From NCBI GenBank assembly GCA_019055375.1, contig JAHQIW010003941.1:1-64000 (forward strand): a DNA stretch of 64,000 nt, given 5' to 3'. This DNA is from Parelaphostrongylus tenuis. Lineage: Eukaryota > Nematoda > Chromadorea > Rhabditida > Metastrongylidae. The notes beneath the pieces are model-generated. The model was not told the origin of the DNA. It saw only the letters and a list, made by a program, of their open reading frames with translations, and searched no databases. A program made the position numbers and the translations under genes. Numbering within the stretch: position 1 is the stretch's first letter; each line of letters begins with the position of its first letter. Positions 1 through 11,440 of this stretch are shown here, in pieces.

Positions 1-115
1 CCTCCTGTAGAGCGCTTGGATTTCGAGGAACACAGTCAGTAACGGCTCTCGCCCATCGGTTGTCGTTGAAGCTCATCACGTGTCCGGCCCTAAAAACTGT
101 CAAGTCTAGCTAATT
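1..115 (-). mobile_element. RTE-type retrotransposon 3' fragment
   Basis: Read on the minus strand this matches the C-terminal end of the RTE open reading frame. The same words occur in order at 29993-30090: the 'ccggacacgtgatg' stretch, the block encoding GHVMR-like residues, and the 'aagcgctct' block. It is cut by the window edge. Similarity fades near position 115, so only the last part of the reverse-transcriptase ORF remains. Not functional. Confidence 0.7.
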
Positions 116-559
116 TCAGAAAGGACGGCAAAGCTTGTGTAAGTAGTTTACTTCTATTTTGCAGTAGTTTGGATAGGTGATGAAGTGATTATGTCCTTTT
201 GCAGTGCAGTGATTCAATTTACAGTATTGGACATCAAGTAAGAATAAAATAATTTCATAGAATCCATAGCATCAACTGTCTTTTAACCTCACAATAAACA
301 TTTGATAAAATTCTTAAAAATGTTTTGAAGCCTTATCGAGGTTATCACACCAGAGCCGTACAATGTTCCAAAGGTTTCGCCCTCTTCATCAGTGGCCCAT
401 GCTCCACATCAAGCCCTGCATTGTAGCATGCAGGGGGGCCTCCGAAACAGCTGTATGGCTCTGGCCTAATAACCCCTGTAAGGCTTTGAACATTCTCAAG
501 ACTATTCTGAATGTTTATTGCGAGTCGATGCTATGGATCATTTTGTATCTACCAGCCAC

Positions 560-945
560 AAAGATGACCAATTTCAATGGCTAAGAAACAGTATTCACGC
601 TCAACGGAACGAACATTTCCAAATTCTCCAGTTACGTCTATCTAGGTCGTGAAATCAACATAATGAACGGCCTAGCTCCAGAGTTGAACAGGAGGAAACG
701 ATCGGCTGGGGAACGTTTAAGAGCGTCGAAGATTTAGTGAAGAGGACAAAGAACATCCGACTGCGTGCCCACCTTTTCGACTCGACGATTATCCCTGCCC
801 TAACGTATGCAGCAGAAACGTGGTCACTACGTAAGCAGGATGATAGATCACTTGGCGTTATCGAACGCGCAGTCAAGAGATCGATGCTAGGAGTATACCA
901 TATCTCGCAAATGAAAAAAGGATCCGAAGTTCCGATCTGACAGGG
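560..945 (+). mobile_element. RTE retrotransposon fragment (end of RT domain)
   Basis: The plus strand encodes typical RTE residues in one or two frames: SSYVYLGREINMMN, then a stretch rich in R and K, then FDSTIIPALTYAAETW and IERAVKRSMLGV. The same words recur in the copies at 29800-32990 and 59185-59960. Frames break near 705 and after 935, and the terminal WATLARDR-like part is missing. Orientation is opposite to the scrap at 1-115, so these are two insertions or one rearranged copy. The long minus-strand frame at 655-1119 is a shadow of this fragment. Confidence 0.75.
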
Positions 946-2650
946 CGCGACTAAACAAAAATAGGAAATGGGGATGTCCTCAAAAGAGATATCATCTTCA
1001 TTTGAATACTTGAAAGCCTTAGGCGAACCTGATATCTTCTGCTTTGCACCTCCTTGCTTCTCACGAACTTCAGTAGTTAGATGAAAGTAGAAAGAAATGT
1101 TAACTAAAACACGTCTCATGGCCAGTGCTCGCAGTAGAGCACATGAAATAAATTTTTTTTTTCCAAAAATACATGGTACAGGAGAAGATTTGGCAATTTT
1201 TGAAAGTTTTCTTCAGTAAAAATGCTGCATAAAATAATGCATTAATTCAAGTGAAGAAATAACTACGTTCTTAGGTCGATAATCATAACAATAAGCACAG
1301 AAAAGTTTGCAACAAAATCTCAGAATTTCCTTTTTTGGCCTCTATACACTTAAAAGTTCCCTTGTGAGAATTTCAACGATGCTCGCATACGTTTCTATTG
1401 TAATTCCATTCAAAGTGCGCCTGCTCTGTGTAACTAGTAATCGAGACCTTTTTCTCCAGTATAAACGACAAGGGGTAATTCATTGTGTTGAGACCCGGTG
1501 AGCTTGATGATCAAATCTCCTTGCCCAAAAAGCATGGAAACAGCTCCCGAGAGACCACAACCGTCGAGAGGGCCGACTGCGCAGGAGTCCAGTTCTGCTC
1601 AAGCGTAAGATCGTCGGAATCAAAGCGTTGAGTACTCCAAGGCTCCAGTACGCCCTGTGAAACTTGCTGCTGATAGCTAGCAGCGTTGATTTTGGCGTTT
1701 CTATCAGAGAACGCTAACGGCTTTCTTCCGCTGGCACAATGACCGGCTCAAACCATCACAGAGGTTTGAAAATGACTATGGCCCACGATCTTCGCTACTG
1801 TGGCCTTCTGCTGACCCTTGCTGAAAAGTTGACGTCGATTCTGGCAATTTTGGAGTAGGTCGGCTTTGACACGCACTTGGGAAGAAATTACGATGGAAAC
1901 GTGTGCGAGCATCGTTGGGAATTTTTAGAAACGACTTCGTAATTGTAAGGGTTAAAATGGAGACAATTTCGAGGAATTGTTATAATATCTTTTTTTCAAT
2001 CGTTATAATTGTTGATCTAATAAACATAATATTCCTTAATTTGAATGAATTCATTTGTTTGTGCAGTTTTTTTTTATTGTTGATATTTCTGAAAAAAAAA
2101 TCAACGGAACCTTTTCCGCACCATGTATATTATTTGAAGGGAAAATAGAACTTAAAGTAATTACCGAAAGCATCCTCATAAGAAATAAGGTCTTTGACAT
2201 TCTTAGAATTGTCCCTGTTACATAATTCACATTTCACGCAACAGCTTGACTCAGCACATGCACACGAGCCTGGAAACTGGCGATCACAATGATGATTCAA
2301 GTGTGATGATATGACTTAAAGAGGAGCTAGAATTGAACGAAGGTATCACTTATATGGGTGACATAGTCTGACTCAAACCAATGAACAGTCGACAATTATT
2401 GGCTTATGCTTTTGCATTCATAATACATTTTTTGACCGCAGTGTAGTTTATCTGTAGACTACTTCCAGTATGTGAATGGAACGAAAAAGTTTCATTCCTC
2501 GATCAGAGGATCGCTAAGTCTAATCTAGTAGGACAGGCGCTCGTCCAGTCCTTTCTCTGCAACACTCACCGAATTTATTGGTAAAAGCCAAGAATAGTGT
2601 TAGAATTAACGAGATCCAATCTAACGAATGGTTAATAGTAGTCTACAGGA
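946..2650. other. No supported gene; AT-rich spacer
   Basis: Only short open frames without convincing splice borders were seen. 1540-1900 is less AT-rich than its surroundings and could be an old transposon piece, but I matched it to nothing else in the window. 1970-2110 is a T-rich tract. Confidence 0.4.
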
Positions 2651-2654
2651 AATG

Positions 2655-3190
2655 CTTTGTTCAGCGAGAATTATTTCAATGGGTAGCATAATTTTTTTTT
2701 GCTCTTGCAGCGCACTAATGCAGCCATATTGATAATAATGTGCATAATTGAAATCTTCTAGATTTGTGCTATTAAATAATTGCTAAGACTTGAAAAAAGG
2801 CAAAAAGCCCTTTTTTCTCAAGAGATCAAAGAATGGCACGGACAGTAGAAGTGATCCAGTTTTGCGAAATCCAATGTTTTTTTGACTGTTACATCGCACT
2901 ATGAAGTCCGTTTCAGAAAGCAAAATGTCATTGGAATTCATAAGATTATTCTATCGGTTGGTTATTGAAAGTCTCAAAAAGTAGTTTTGCTCAGCGGAAA
3001 ATATTTGGATTAGTAATGAAATTTAATTTTCTTGTTTGAGAATAATAATGGAGCCATTTTAGAGGTGAAATACACCTTTCAAATCCTTTGATTTGAGCTA
3101 TCGAATGACTATCGACCACTGAAAACGACTAAAAAATAAGCTTTTTCTCGAGGGTCGAAACAGGGTGCGCATAACGGAAAAGTACGCATT
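2655..3190 (+). repeat. Diverged direct duplication, dispersed repeat family E
   Basis: Two diverged copies lie in the same direction at about 2655-2840 and 2985-3190. Shared words include 'ttcagcg', 'aataatg', the phrase around 'gctatcgaatgacta', and a terminal 'ctttttctcgag' or 'cttttttctcaag'. Similar words recur at 46390-46560, 47965-48140 and 60930-61170. No coding potential was seen. The copies are old, so borders are approximate. Confidence 0.4.
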
Positions 3191-3338
3191 CTCTTTGGTG
3201 CTCTTGATTCAATAACTCTCCAAAAATCACTGAAGAAATAGATGAGATATTCTTTGGAGATTTAGATATTGCCTTTCGAGTTACTCGACTTTTTTTGTTT
3301 TTTAAAAGTGGGTCTCTGAACTAACAAGTTGCATTTAG

Positions 3339-4092
3339 ATGAGTTTACTACTTATTTTGGCTAAACAGATCGAACTGAACACAAATAGGATGCGGACTCA
3401 GCTCATAAGGAACGTGCACTATAAGGACAAAGAATCGGATGGCTTTCTAGTCGAAGAGACCTACTCTCAGGTGCTTCTGTAAATTCAGTGAGTTTTTTTA
3501 AACTCATTTGCTTTCTCAGGGTCCTGTTACGCAGCAGGGAACTAAGCAAGTGCTTCAACTACGACAAAGAATTTACACATCAACACTTATAACGTCTAGC
3601 TGGAGGGCGCAGCTCAAACGATCAAACCTGTCTCATGACCGGGCTCGAGAAGAATGTATTTCGATAACGAAATGATGACAGCTGGGGTAGCAGTAGAAAG
3701 AACATGTGACGGATAGACTAAATCAACTGTGGAGAAGGCTCTAAGAGATTTCTTGGGTCTTCCTCAATAATCATCCGAAGGATAATCAGACGTGTACCTC
3801 TTAACGTCATCTATCAGTATTCGCAATAGAGAATAATTTCAGGACTTTACAATGGCTTTGCGATGCCACAGTTTTGGAGCAAGTCATCACCTTGGACGAC
3901 GATTATGCGAACGAGAAACAAATGGACCTTGTGCTACACCTTGCATTACCCGCGGTGAGGGTTTGTCGAGGTGAGTAAGCAAGTATAGATGATCTTGCTC
4001 GTCAATGGCGAACTCAGACAGATCACATAGATTTTGTGGCTACACATGAACTACGATTCGACATTGATCATGCTGAATGTTTAGCTCAATAA
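3339..4092 (+). CDS. Candidate spliced gene, unknown family
   Basis: Exon-like pieces: 3339-3470 opens with an ATG and ends in CAG before GTGCTT, in phase 0. From 3520, after a TTTCTCAG acceptor, a frame continues in phase 0 to about 3675. 3843-3970 sits after an ATTTCAG acceptor and ends at a GTGAGT donor. 4031-4092 follows a CACATAG acceptor and ends in TAA. The last two exons join exactly in phase (1+2) and read about 62 residues, including TLDDDYANEKQMD and ATHELRFDIDHAE. The link between about 3675 and 3843 is unresolved, and a further exon or lesion is needed there. The first exon has a short hydrophobic start (MSLLLILA), a weak hint of a signal peptide. No domain was recognised. Confidence 0.4.
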
Positions 4093-4746
4093 GCTATAAA
4101 CTGACTGGGAGTATCTCTACACAGTTAGAAGCTGCTGAATAACCAGTGTAGAGACCGCGAGTTATCTCGAGTGTTTCCACATTACTGTCAGCACTCTGGA
4201 AAACCGGTTATAATGTACGCAATTATTTAGTAACTGCAATCTGTTTGGCCACTGACCGTAGACAAACAGTTTGTCGAAGCGTCCCTCTGAACAAACGCTG
4301 TTGTTCGATGGTGATTCGCACCAGATATGGATTATTTTCCGAAAGACCGCGCCTTGATCGCTGACGCTTTTGTGCCATGACGCGAATTCCTAGCATCACA
4401 TTACCACGACCGTGGTCTTAAAAGTCAGATAACGTGCTCGTGTTGGTATCTGAAATAATAATAGAAGTTGGCTTTAAGCACTGCACTTATTCACTGCAGA
4501 GTATTTTTGTACAATGAGAAAACATTGCAATTTAGTCTTCGTGACACCACACATGGAAAACTGACCGATGAAAAGCGAATTTTGAAAGGAAAGAAAATAA
4601 TATAGCTACTTTATTATTGAAACTATCAAAATTTGTCAAAAGTATGCAGTCTAGAGCCAAATAAGTTCTAGTGGTACTTTACACTTTGTTTGTTATCATA
4701 AAAAGCTTTCGTAATCAGAACTCACTTTGATATTCTCTGCTAAAGA

Positions 4747-4926
4747 TCTAGAACACGCAAAAGCTAGCGAAGAAGCAGTGTTGGCAGGTATGGACCATGC
4801 ATTCATGAATATAATTAATTCTCAGCGTAAACTTCGCAAAATAATCATGGTAATATGGATCTCGATTTTGACTTTAGTGAACTTAAATCCTCACAGGGAT
4901 GGATCCTGTCAGTAGATGGGCAGTGA
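4747..4926 (+). CDS. Candidate last two exons of an unknown gene
   Basis: An open exon follows a CTAAAG acceptor near 4746 and ends at 4849 with ATG before GTAATA. A 47-base intron ends in CCTCACAG at 4896. The next exon, 4897-4926, joins in phase 0, adds GWILSVDGQ and stops at TGA. The first exon is Lys/Glu/Ala-rich and probably helical (residues such as EHAKASEEAV). It may belong to the gene starting at 3339 or to a separate one. No family was recognised. Confidence 0.35.
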
Positions 4927-5045
4927 ATGGATTCTTACATGGATTTCAGTCGCAGATTTCGTAACGGTCACTTCATATGACGGCTAACAAACTGGACATC
5001 TCATCGTAACCTTTAGTGTGCTCGCGTTTTTGCTCGTGAAGCATC

Positions 5046-5375
5046 CTAAACAATTGTACAATAATAGACTCCCCATGGAATTAGCAAGTAGAACCATGCA
5101 ATGGCATTCTCAAAGAGGCCGTCTGGTAACTGTTGCTCGTACAACCAATTTGCTAGTGGATCCCAGTTGTCCCGAGCGCGTTCACTAACACGTCATCGCT
5201 CCAAAAATGTCAATACCCATTTTAAATACATATGCCATATCTTCTCAAAGTACTCAGTATAAATGCAGTAACACTCACCTTCCTTTTTCTTGCTTTGTTG
5301 ACGTCACTAAAACTCGCAGTCTTTGACTTCATCGACAGTAACGGACTACCAGCTTCCAAAACTGTACGGTGTGAC
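5046..5375 (-). CDS. Candidate exons, unknown gene (minus strand)
   Basis: Two exon-like blocks. 5279-5375 follows a CAACACAG acceptor, ends at a perfect GTGAGT donor, and encodes a Ser/Lys-rich stretch ending in KARKRK. 5046-5184 follows GTGTTAG and encodes a Trp-rich stretch (DNWDPLANWLYEQQ, then AIAWFYLLIPWGVYY) before a TAG. Their phases do not match directly (0 into 2), so another small exon must lie between them or they belong to different genes. The second block looks like a short amphipathic or membrane-near C terminus. Plus-strand frames over the same bases exist but lack comparable splice borders. Confidence 0.35.
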
Positions 5376-5934
5376 CTGTGTTGGTATATTTGTAATGCGA
5401 ACTTAGTTGTATATATCTGACAGTGCTTCGCATCATTAGTATGCCCTTTGACACTTCGATGTTTTGAAAGGAAACTCGCAGTCCTCGTTGGTACAATACC
5501 CACAAAAGCATTCCTTCTTCCTCTGCATGATCCTAATGCAAGCATGGCGACTATTTTCTTCAAATGGCTGTCATTACAATGTGAAAATTACGGGACTGTA
5601 TTCAACTTTCGAAAGCAGTTTCTACACAACATGGTCATTTTTTTAAGACTTATCTTAGCACTTCTTTCTTTCGGCTGTCTTTTTGGTATCCATATTCCGA
5701 GAAACTCCGAATTCTATTTCGACTAATGCTTAAGAATTTTAGGTCTTTTTAATTAGGGTGATTTAATGCTGGACGACTTACTCAAAAAAGTCAGACATGT
5801 CTGATATTAATTTTACCACCAAAAGCAGAAACGATTCATGACAGGCTAGGGGCAAGGTTGAAGTAGTGGCTTGCTCGCACTAAGCTGCATCTCTACCACT
5901 ACGTTATCGGACCCCCAAATAAGGGATAAACTAC

Positions 5935-6200
5935 AAAGCTTTTCGCATCGATCTATCCTTGACGGCTGCGTCATGCATTCGACTTCATCGAAAACTGTTT
6001 AAAGTGATATAACGCATATCTGACCTTTACAATGACTCGTGGTGGCCTACCGCTGTATCATGTCAGTGTTGTTATCCTCCTTGACAAATGTGGTATCTAT
6101 CCAGTGAAACTGGCAAGATGGCTTGGTGAGCCCGAGGGAGCAGGATCGAACCATCAATCATGTGTATATCGCAGTGCACCTCTAGGGCTCTCCTTCCAAG
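5935..6200 (-). mobile_element. tRNA-derived SINE, family A
   Basis: Minus-strand copy. The tRNA-like head lies near 6140-6200; its B box reads GGTTCGATCC on the minus strand. The body is shared with at least twelve other places, for example 24500-24815, 51930-52200 and 55265-55560: 'tcaccaagcc', 'atgattcgaata' variants, 'tcattgt(a/g)aagg', and a tail ending 'gatgcattc'. A T-rich (TTTGAT)n tract abuts the head at 6205-6243. Confidence 0.75.
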
Positions 6201-6249
6201 TGATCATTTTGATTTGATTATTTGATTTTGATTTTGATTTAATTATCTA

Positions 6250-6990
6250 TCCAGAATGTATGGTTAAGGCGCATAGTATTTTAATCTTTATGCTTGTTTA
6301 CTCATAATAATGTTGGGGAATTCAAAAATCGATAGCTCGCCTGGATTTACCTTTGCTATACTGGCCATTCCAATTCGCATAATTCACTCGTAGCATTTGT
6401 TCCCATATAAGCAATAGCGACTAACGATCGAATATCCCTTTTCCATTCTTCATCAATCAAATAAAACGATGATAATAGTCTAAATCACGCTTTATCATAT
6501 TTCTGAAATCGGGTACACATTTCTTTATTTTTTCTCAAGTTCGAGAATACATTTATCTTCAATCAAAAGTTTTCCTTAACTACGACCTTTTTCTTTCAAA
6601 TTCTGCCCAGAGTTATAACCAAAGCCATAAACGTGGCGGTAATGTACCTTTATCCATTCATTCGATTCAATCCCTAAGATGGTTGATTATATATCTAATC
6701 TTTGCTACAACTTGAGATGACCTTTTGATAAATCAAGTGCGGGTTGTGTCCTACCAGACAAGTCTAGCAGCAATTTGCCGATAATGGAGAGATGAAAGAT
6801 TTGCTTAGTCCTAAGTGTGTAATTTAACCAGCGATCACATGAGTAATGCAGAGCATCTCTAATTGTTGTTATACGCGTGCCCCTAATTTCACACTTAAAC
6901 AGATGATTAGTGCACGACTTTGTCTAAGACTAAACGTTGAATTATTAATTTTCTCCTTTTCTTATTTTCTTTTGGCTTAGCGAAAACTTG
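6250..6990. other. No gene seen
   Basis: AT-rich sequence with no convincing exon or repeat copy. Confidence 0.4.
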
Positions 6991-6998
6991 ACACTTAC

Positions 6999-7061
6999 CA
7001 CACATTTGTAAGCAGCACAGTCACGAAATACTTGAAGTAAAAATGCTTTCAAGAACCATTG
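6999..7061 (-). CDS. Candidate 21-codon internal exon
   Basis: On the minus strand a GATAAG acceptor is followed by 63 open bases encoding QWFLKAFLLQVFRDCAAYKC and a Val, then a canonical GTAAGT donor. The exon is phase 0 at both ends. I could not place its partners, so it may be chance. Confidence 0.25.
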
Positions 7062-7660
7062 CTTATCAAAAAAATGTTCCTAAAATACACAGCTTGCTTA
7101 GATGTCGTTATTATAACTTTCTTCATCTGATTAAATAAGGCATAATTGCTCATTTACATCATAATATGGATGAGTTTATACACGTTTTTCAATGTGGGCC
7201 TACAGCTTTATGCCTCGTACTCTACCCCTTTCTACTCTCTTCTTATTAAACCTAGACATGGTGTCCTGAACACTTGAAGGTATACTTGCTAGACCGTTGT
7301 ATGACTGATATTCGACTACTAATACAGTAGCCGCACATGTGTGGTCAATCCGGCCAATAAGGTACCTTATCCTTATTTGCTTGTACCCTTTTGTGACCCC
7401 TTTTACAATTGTTGTCCAAAATTCCGGCCATATTTTTAATCTCGCTCAATAAAGAAAAACTTTTTGCGGGTGATACTCAAGAAGCAATATTGTACTATTT
7501 TATTGCAAAACTAATTTCACTATCAATGAGTATTGCTGCACTTCCAGCGACTTCGCCCGTAAAAAATAGGAATCATATAGCAATCGTAAGAAAATTGTTT
7601 AGTATTATTTCTCACTATTCTATCGATCAAACATTCTAACTGAAGCACATTGATTCTTAC

Positions 7661-7802
7661 CAAATCAACAAATTCATCAAGGTTGATATCCTTTTCTTTC
7701 CACTCCTTGAGTATTGATTGCAATACATAACTCAAGCCTCCACAAACAAGCCCCCTGCTAGCTGCGGCTTTACAAAGTAATGACGTGGAAATGGCAGCGA
7801 GA
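7661..7802 (-). CDS. Candidate exon, unknown gene
   Basis: 142 bases open in one minus-strand frame between an AAATTTAAG acceptor and a GTAAGA donor. It encodes an Ala/Ser/Cys stretch, then a probable helix, and ends EWKEKDINLDEFVDL. A downstream piece around 7505-7560 could supply the C terminus in phase 0. It lies just downstream of the secreted-protein gene at 7963-9094 on the same strand and could be its continuation or a neighbour. An intervening exon-like block at 7879-7937 ends in GTAAGT, but its phase fits neither side. Confidence 0.35.
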
Positions 7803-7962
7803 CTTAAATTTTAGAAAAGAATCAGAATAGATATTTATGTTCTCATCTTAATATGAGTGCCTTCAAGAGTGAAACTTACGCTATATTGAGCGTTCCTTTG
7901 GATTACGTGGACTTCTGTATTCAACATAGCCACACTCTGACTTATTTTTGAAATGGAACATG

Positions 7963-9094
7963 TCAGATAACACTGCAAGTCTTATTATGCTGGCAAAGAT
8001 TGCTCCGGCTCCTCAGGTTACCTACAATCCGATGGTCCGAATATCGTTTAGATTTTACTCTTTTGAACTGATACAATTTGACAGATAATGCTTTGAATAT
8101 GTCAGATAAGAACGACCGTCCATAATCGGCGCTTCTTTGAGATCGACTTGCACCTCCTCTTTTCACTACGTTAATCGGAAGGAATTGTAAACATATCATA
8201 TCAAATCGCTAATCAGCTAGCACATCCAAGGAACTATCTCAGATGTCTACAAAGGCCTTTCAGAATTAAGTTTCAGCCCCGCTGGAGCATGCCGTGATTT
8301 ACTCATATAGTACAATTAATCTATTAAATCGTATTCATGTCATACTTGATATGTCAACGATGAAGCTGTAGACGATGTCCGGGTTTGGAATATGCGCATG
8401 AACGTGGGTGACCAAAATATCACCAGCAGGAATCAAGCGATAATCTCTTACACCTACGACAATGCAAACTCATCATGAAAGGACTTATGGCAATTATAAT
8501 ATACAGAAAGACCTCATTATTTTACATTCTTCAGATCACTCATGGAATATACTAACTCACTGAATACATCGACTGGTGTCTCACGGTCCACAGCATAGTT
8601 CATCACTGGATCCGAAGGCTGACTGGTATCGATAATGACCATCTTGTAAAGATCTTCGGTTTCGACACGATTCTTTAGGAAATATTCGTTCTACTTCAAT
8701 TCAAATATAAGAGATAAGAGAAGAAACAGGGATATATAGTGATTTATGCGGTTATACTCACAGCAACTCGTATTTTTTGTTTCACTATGTCACGAATTTC
8801 ACCAATGCTGCAATGGTGTTTTCCAGGAAAAGTCGCTTCACTGAAATCGACATCATTGAACATTGTTAATAATGGAAGCTATATAAACAAATTTACCAAG
8901 ATACTGAATATGAGCAAAACTAGGAATCTTAGGTGAACTCTGAACTTGCGAAAACCCCTTTCAAGATCACACGTGCTGCTATACACATCACACCAACCAA
9001 TCGGGGCCCTTCGTCTGTTTTTCTCTTGACCACAGTTAAACGCTGTCAGTGCTACCAGCAGCCAGCTGCCAATGGGAATGACCCGTGAAGACAA
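7963..9094 (-). CDS. Secreted protein of unknown family, spliced
   Basis: Five exons on the minus strand. The first begins at ATG 9094 with a signal-peptide-like start (positive, then IGSWLLVALTAFNCG); its 3' border is unclear. Next come 8762-8840 (acceptor TTTCAG, donor GTGAGT), 8561-8690 (donor GTGAGT), 8346-8453 (donor GTATGA) and 7963-8165 (stop at 7963). The last four join with fully compatible phases (0, 1, 1), which chance frames rarely do. Visible residues include FPGKHHCSIGEIRD, NRVETEDLYKMVIIDTSQ and LIPAGDILVTHVHAHIPNPD. The last exon is basic and Ser-rich. There is no membrane segment after the signal and no domain I can name. The product is probably exported, about 220 residues long. 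The last exon is less certain than the middle three. Confidence 0.6.
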
Positions 9095-9372
9095 AACGGA
9101 AACGTGTCCAGTAGCCCTTTCAGGACTACGTGGATCTCTTTGGATACAGGAATACTAATAGGCTTTTTTCGCTGAACAAAGCTTTCTTCTTAGACTTTCA
9201 ATTACATTTCAATAGTTTGAAAAAGGATGGTTTTAGGGATGTGCTGGATTTTTCAAAAGGTTTTCAATTTGCTATAGCAATAAAAACATAGCATGTTTCA
9301 CACTCATCGTACATCATCAGCTCAAGTAGTGTCTGTGGATCTTTTTCATAAGGTCTTCGATGACCTGCAAAG

Positions 9373-9696
9373 CCATTTTGCTCGGCTCTTGTGCTGCACC
9401 TGCTCCTCCTGGTCAACTGTATTTTTTGTATATATTTTTTGCTTTTTATTTCAATTACCTAAATCAGCGTCCTCGTGTTAACTTCGTTATTGGTTATTTT
9501 CTCAGGGTATGCAGGAATGAACTTCTGTGGAATGATCTACATCGTGATCGTCGGCTGCTTGATCAGCGTTTTCGGGACCCGCTTAGGCGCCTTTTTAATG
9601 CGTCCTGAAGATTGCGTACGACGAGTGTATCGTCTGCGTGATCGGCACGAACGTCTCCTTAATGATCGGGAGCGACTTCGATCTCTCATGGCTTAA
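9373..9696 (+). CDS. C-terminal exons of a membrane protein
   Basis: 9373-9418 encodes a hydrophobic stretch (SALVLHLLLLVN) and ends at a GTATTT donor. After an 87-base intron closing TTTTCTCAG, 9506-9696 joins in phase (1+2) and encodes YAGMNFCGMIYIVIVGCLIS, a strong transmembrane segment. A highly charged tail follows (RPEDCVRRVYRLRDRHERL) up to a TAA stop. The tail looks like a cytosolic coiled coil or basic juxtamembrane region. Upstream exons were not found; they would lie before 9373. The start of the first exon is a guess, since its acceptor is only CAAAG. Family not recognised. Confidence 0.5.
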
Positions 9697-9699
9697 CAA

Positions 9700-9930
9700 G
9701 CCATCCATCCCTTCGAGATCGGCAAACTGCTACCAGACTGTCTCAGACTTGTCTGAGAGGGTAAGCAGCCCTGACTGGGTTCTGCGGGAGGCCACCGCTA
9801 GTCATTGTGAAGACTAGATATGCATTCAATCATCTCAAAGTTAAAGATTGAAGACATATGCATTGCGTATCCCTCAGGGATTGATCAGTGCCAATAGTTT
9901 TATTCTTTTATCCTTTATCCTTTTCTGTAG
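9700..9930 (+). mobile_element. tRNA-derived SINE, family A (5' truncated)
   Basis: The body and tail match the copy at 55265-55560: 'ggaggccaccg', 'gtcattgt', 'tatgcattcaa', 'ctcaaag', 'tccctcaggg', ending in 'ttttatccttt' repeats. The tRNA head is lost or very diverged. It begins right behind the stop codon of the membrane-protein exon, so it may supply that gene's 3' untranslated region. Confidence 0.65.
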
Positions 9931-10224
9931 GCAAGATGGTCTTATTATTTTGTCAAATGCACTGCCAATAGAAAAACCCACAAGATGTGAGACAGTTCAT
10001 AGAAGTCAAGTATTCTCCATGAAATTACTACCTATTTATTTATTCGTATGAGCCGGCTTCCTTTCGAGAAGAGCAGCAGTTATGGCCGAAGCCGCAAAGA
10101 CTGAGCAGAGTATTCACAAAGCCTCTCAAATTGTCTCTGATTACAAAATCAAGATGACTGTGACTACTACGCGGAGCGGTTAAAGGGCTAGAAAGGCAAT
10201 AAAAAGACTAGCTCCTACTAAAAC

Positions 10225-11440
10225 TCAGATCTTTTTAACAGTCAATTCTTCAGACCGCCATATATAATGTATGTGGATTAATTTATTCAACAGGTTTTCT
10301 TTTGATATAAGATTCTGGTTTGTCTGTGAAGAATCGAGCAACACATGGTCCAAGAGATGAAACCTGAGCACCTTAAAAAACCTTCTAATTGTTCTCATCA
10401 GCACTCTGACTCGGCTCTTCACTCGTTATATGTCAGAATGCAAGACTCTTAGTCAATGAAAAACCAGCAGAACCGTGTTATTTTTTAAGAAGGAAGGCCT
10501 CACGACATGGCAACTTCCCTCCACCCCCCCCCCCTTATTGCTTGATCTCCATCGTCCATAAACTTCATAGAGTTATTCAAAGAGGACTGACTGACAGAAC
10601 ACTGGAAAGAGCAGCAATGAAGGCAAGAAGGGTTTCGAAAAGGTTTTACTACTATATAGAGATACCACATCTACACAATATATAGATAGCACATCTACAC
10701 GTTAATAATACTCACTGTAGTTTTACGAGAGTACAAGCAACCGCTGTGTCTCACCTTCATCGACTTGAAACAGGCTTTGAATCTGACTGAAACAGATGCA
10801 GTCACAAACTTCTGTTCAGACAAAACGTCTCTAGTCGTCATATAAAAATAATTCCTGAGCTAAATGATCACTTTGCAGCCAAAATATCGCCGTCCTTTAA
10901 AGATATTACCATCGGAGCAACCAAGTTCGTAATTTTGACGCTATGTCGACAGAATTATTCCACTCTTCAAAACCCCTTGCGCACGGTAGAATAGAAAAAG
11001 ACTAGAATGAAAGGTGATATTCGGCACTTAAACACCTTCGCTTCTTTGCTGATCACAACGTTCCCGTGATACCAAGCATGAGCCGTCAGAGAAAATGCCG
11101 ATTTTGACAACGTCAGTTGATGAACTCGGTCCTCGACTAAATCAGACGAGAGTGGCGTGATGAGAAACAACTTTGTTTCGTATATCGCCACAGAAGCTCA
11201 TTGGAGTCATCGTCATCGAGTTCTCGAATTAGTTCCATCTAGGTCGAGAAGTCAATGTATTAAACGACTCAGCTCCAAAGTTAAGCAGTAGTATGCGAGA
11301 GGCTTGGAATGCGTTAAGGATCATTGAGGACGTAGCGAAGAAACCAAAGAAGGCCCGATTTCATGTTCATATTTTTACTAAAGGATTATCCTTGCTCTAA
11401 TAATGTTTATATATGGTAGGACTCATTTCGGTATAACTTG
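10225..11440 (+). mobile_element. Decayed RTE retrotransposon copy (RT domain)
   Basis: The plus strand shows RT-domain remnants in broken frames: PEHLKN, STLTRLFTRYMSECK, VLFFKKEGL, then CLTFIDLKQALNLTETDA and DITIGATKF, and a later LGREVNVLNDSAPKL-like stretch near 11245. The order matches the RT in the copy at 29800-32990. Many stops and frameshifts and a run of twelve C at 10525 mark it as old. The endonuclease region is absent. Borders are approximate. Confidence 0.75.

Noticed and set aside
655..1119. 154-codon minus-strand open frame
   Set aside because: It lies antisense to the RTE fragment at 560-945, whose plus strand gives the known RT residues.
5222..5563. 113-codon minus-strand frame starting MKKIVAMLALG as a single-exon secreted protein
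   Set aside because: A GTGAGT donor and a CAACACAG acceptor inside it argue for a shorter exon (5279-5375). The signal-like start is probably chance.
10520..10540. Twelve-base C run as a regulatory site
   Set aside because: It falls inside a decayed RTE copy and looks like simple slippage.
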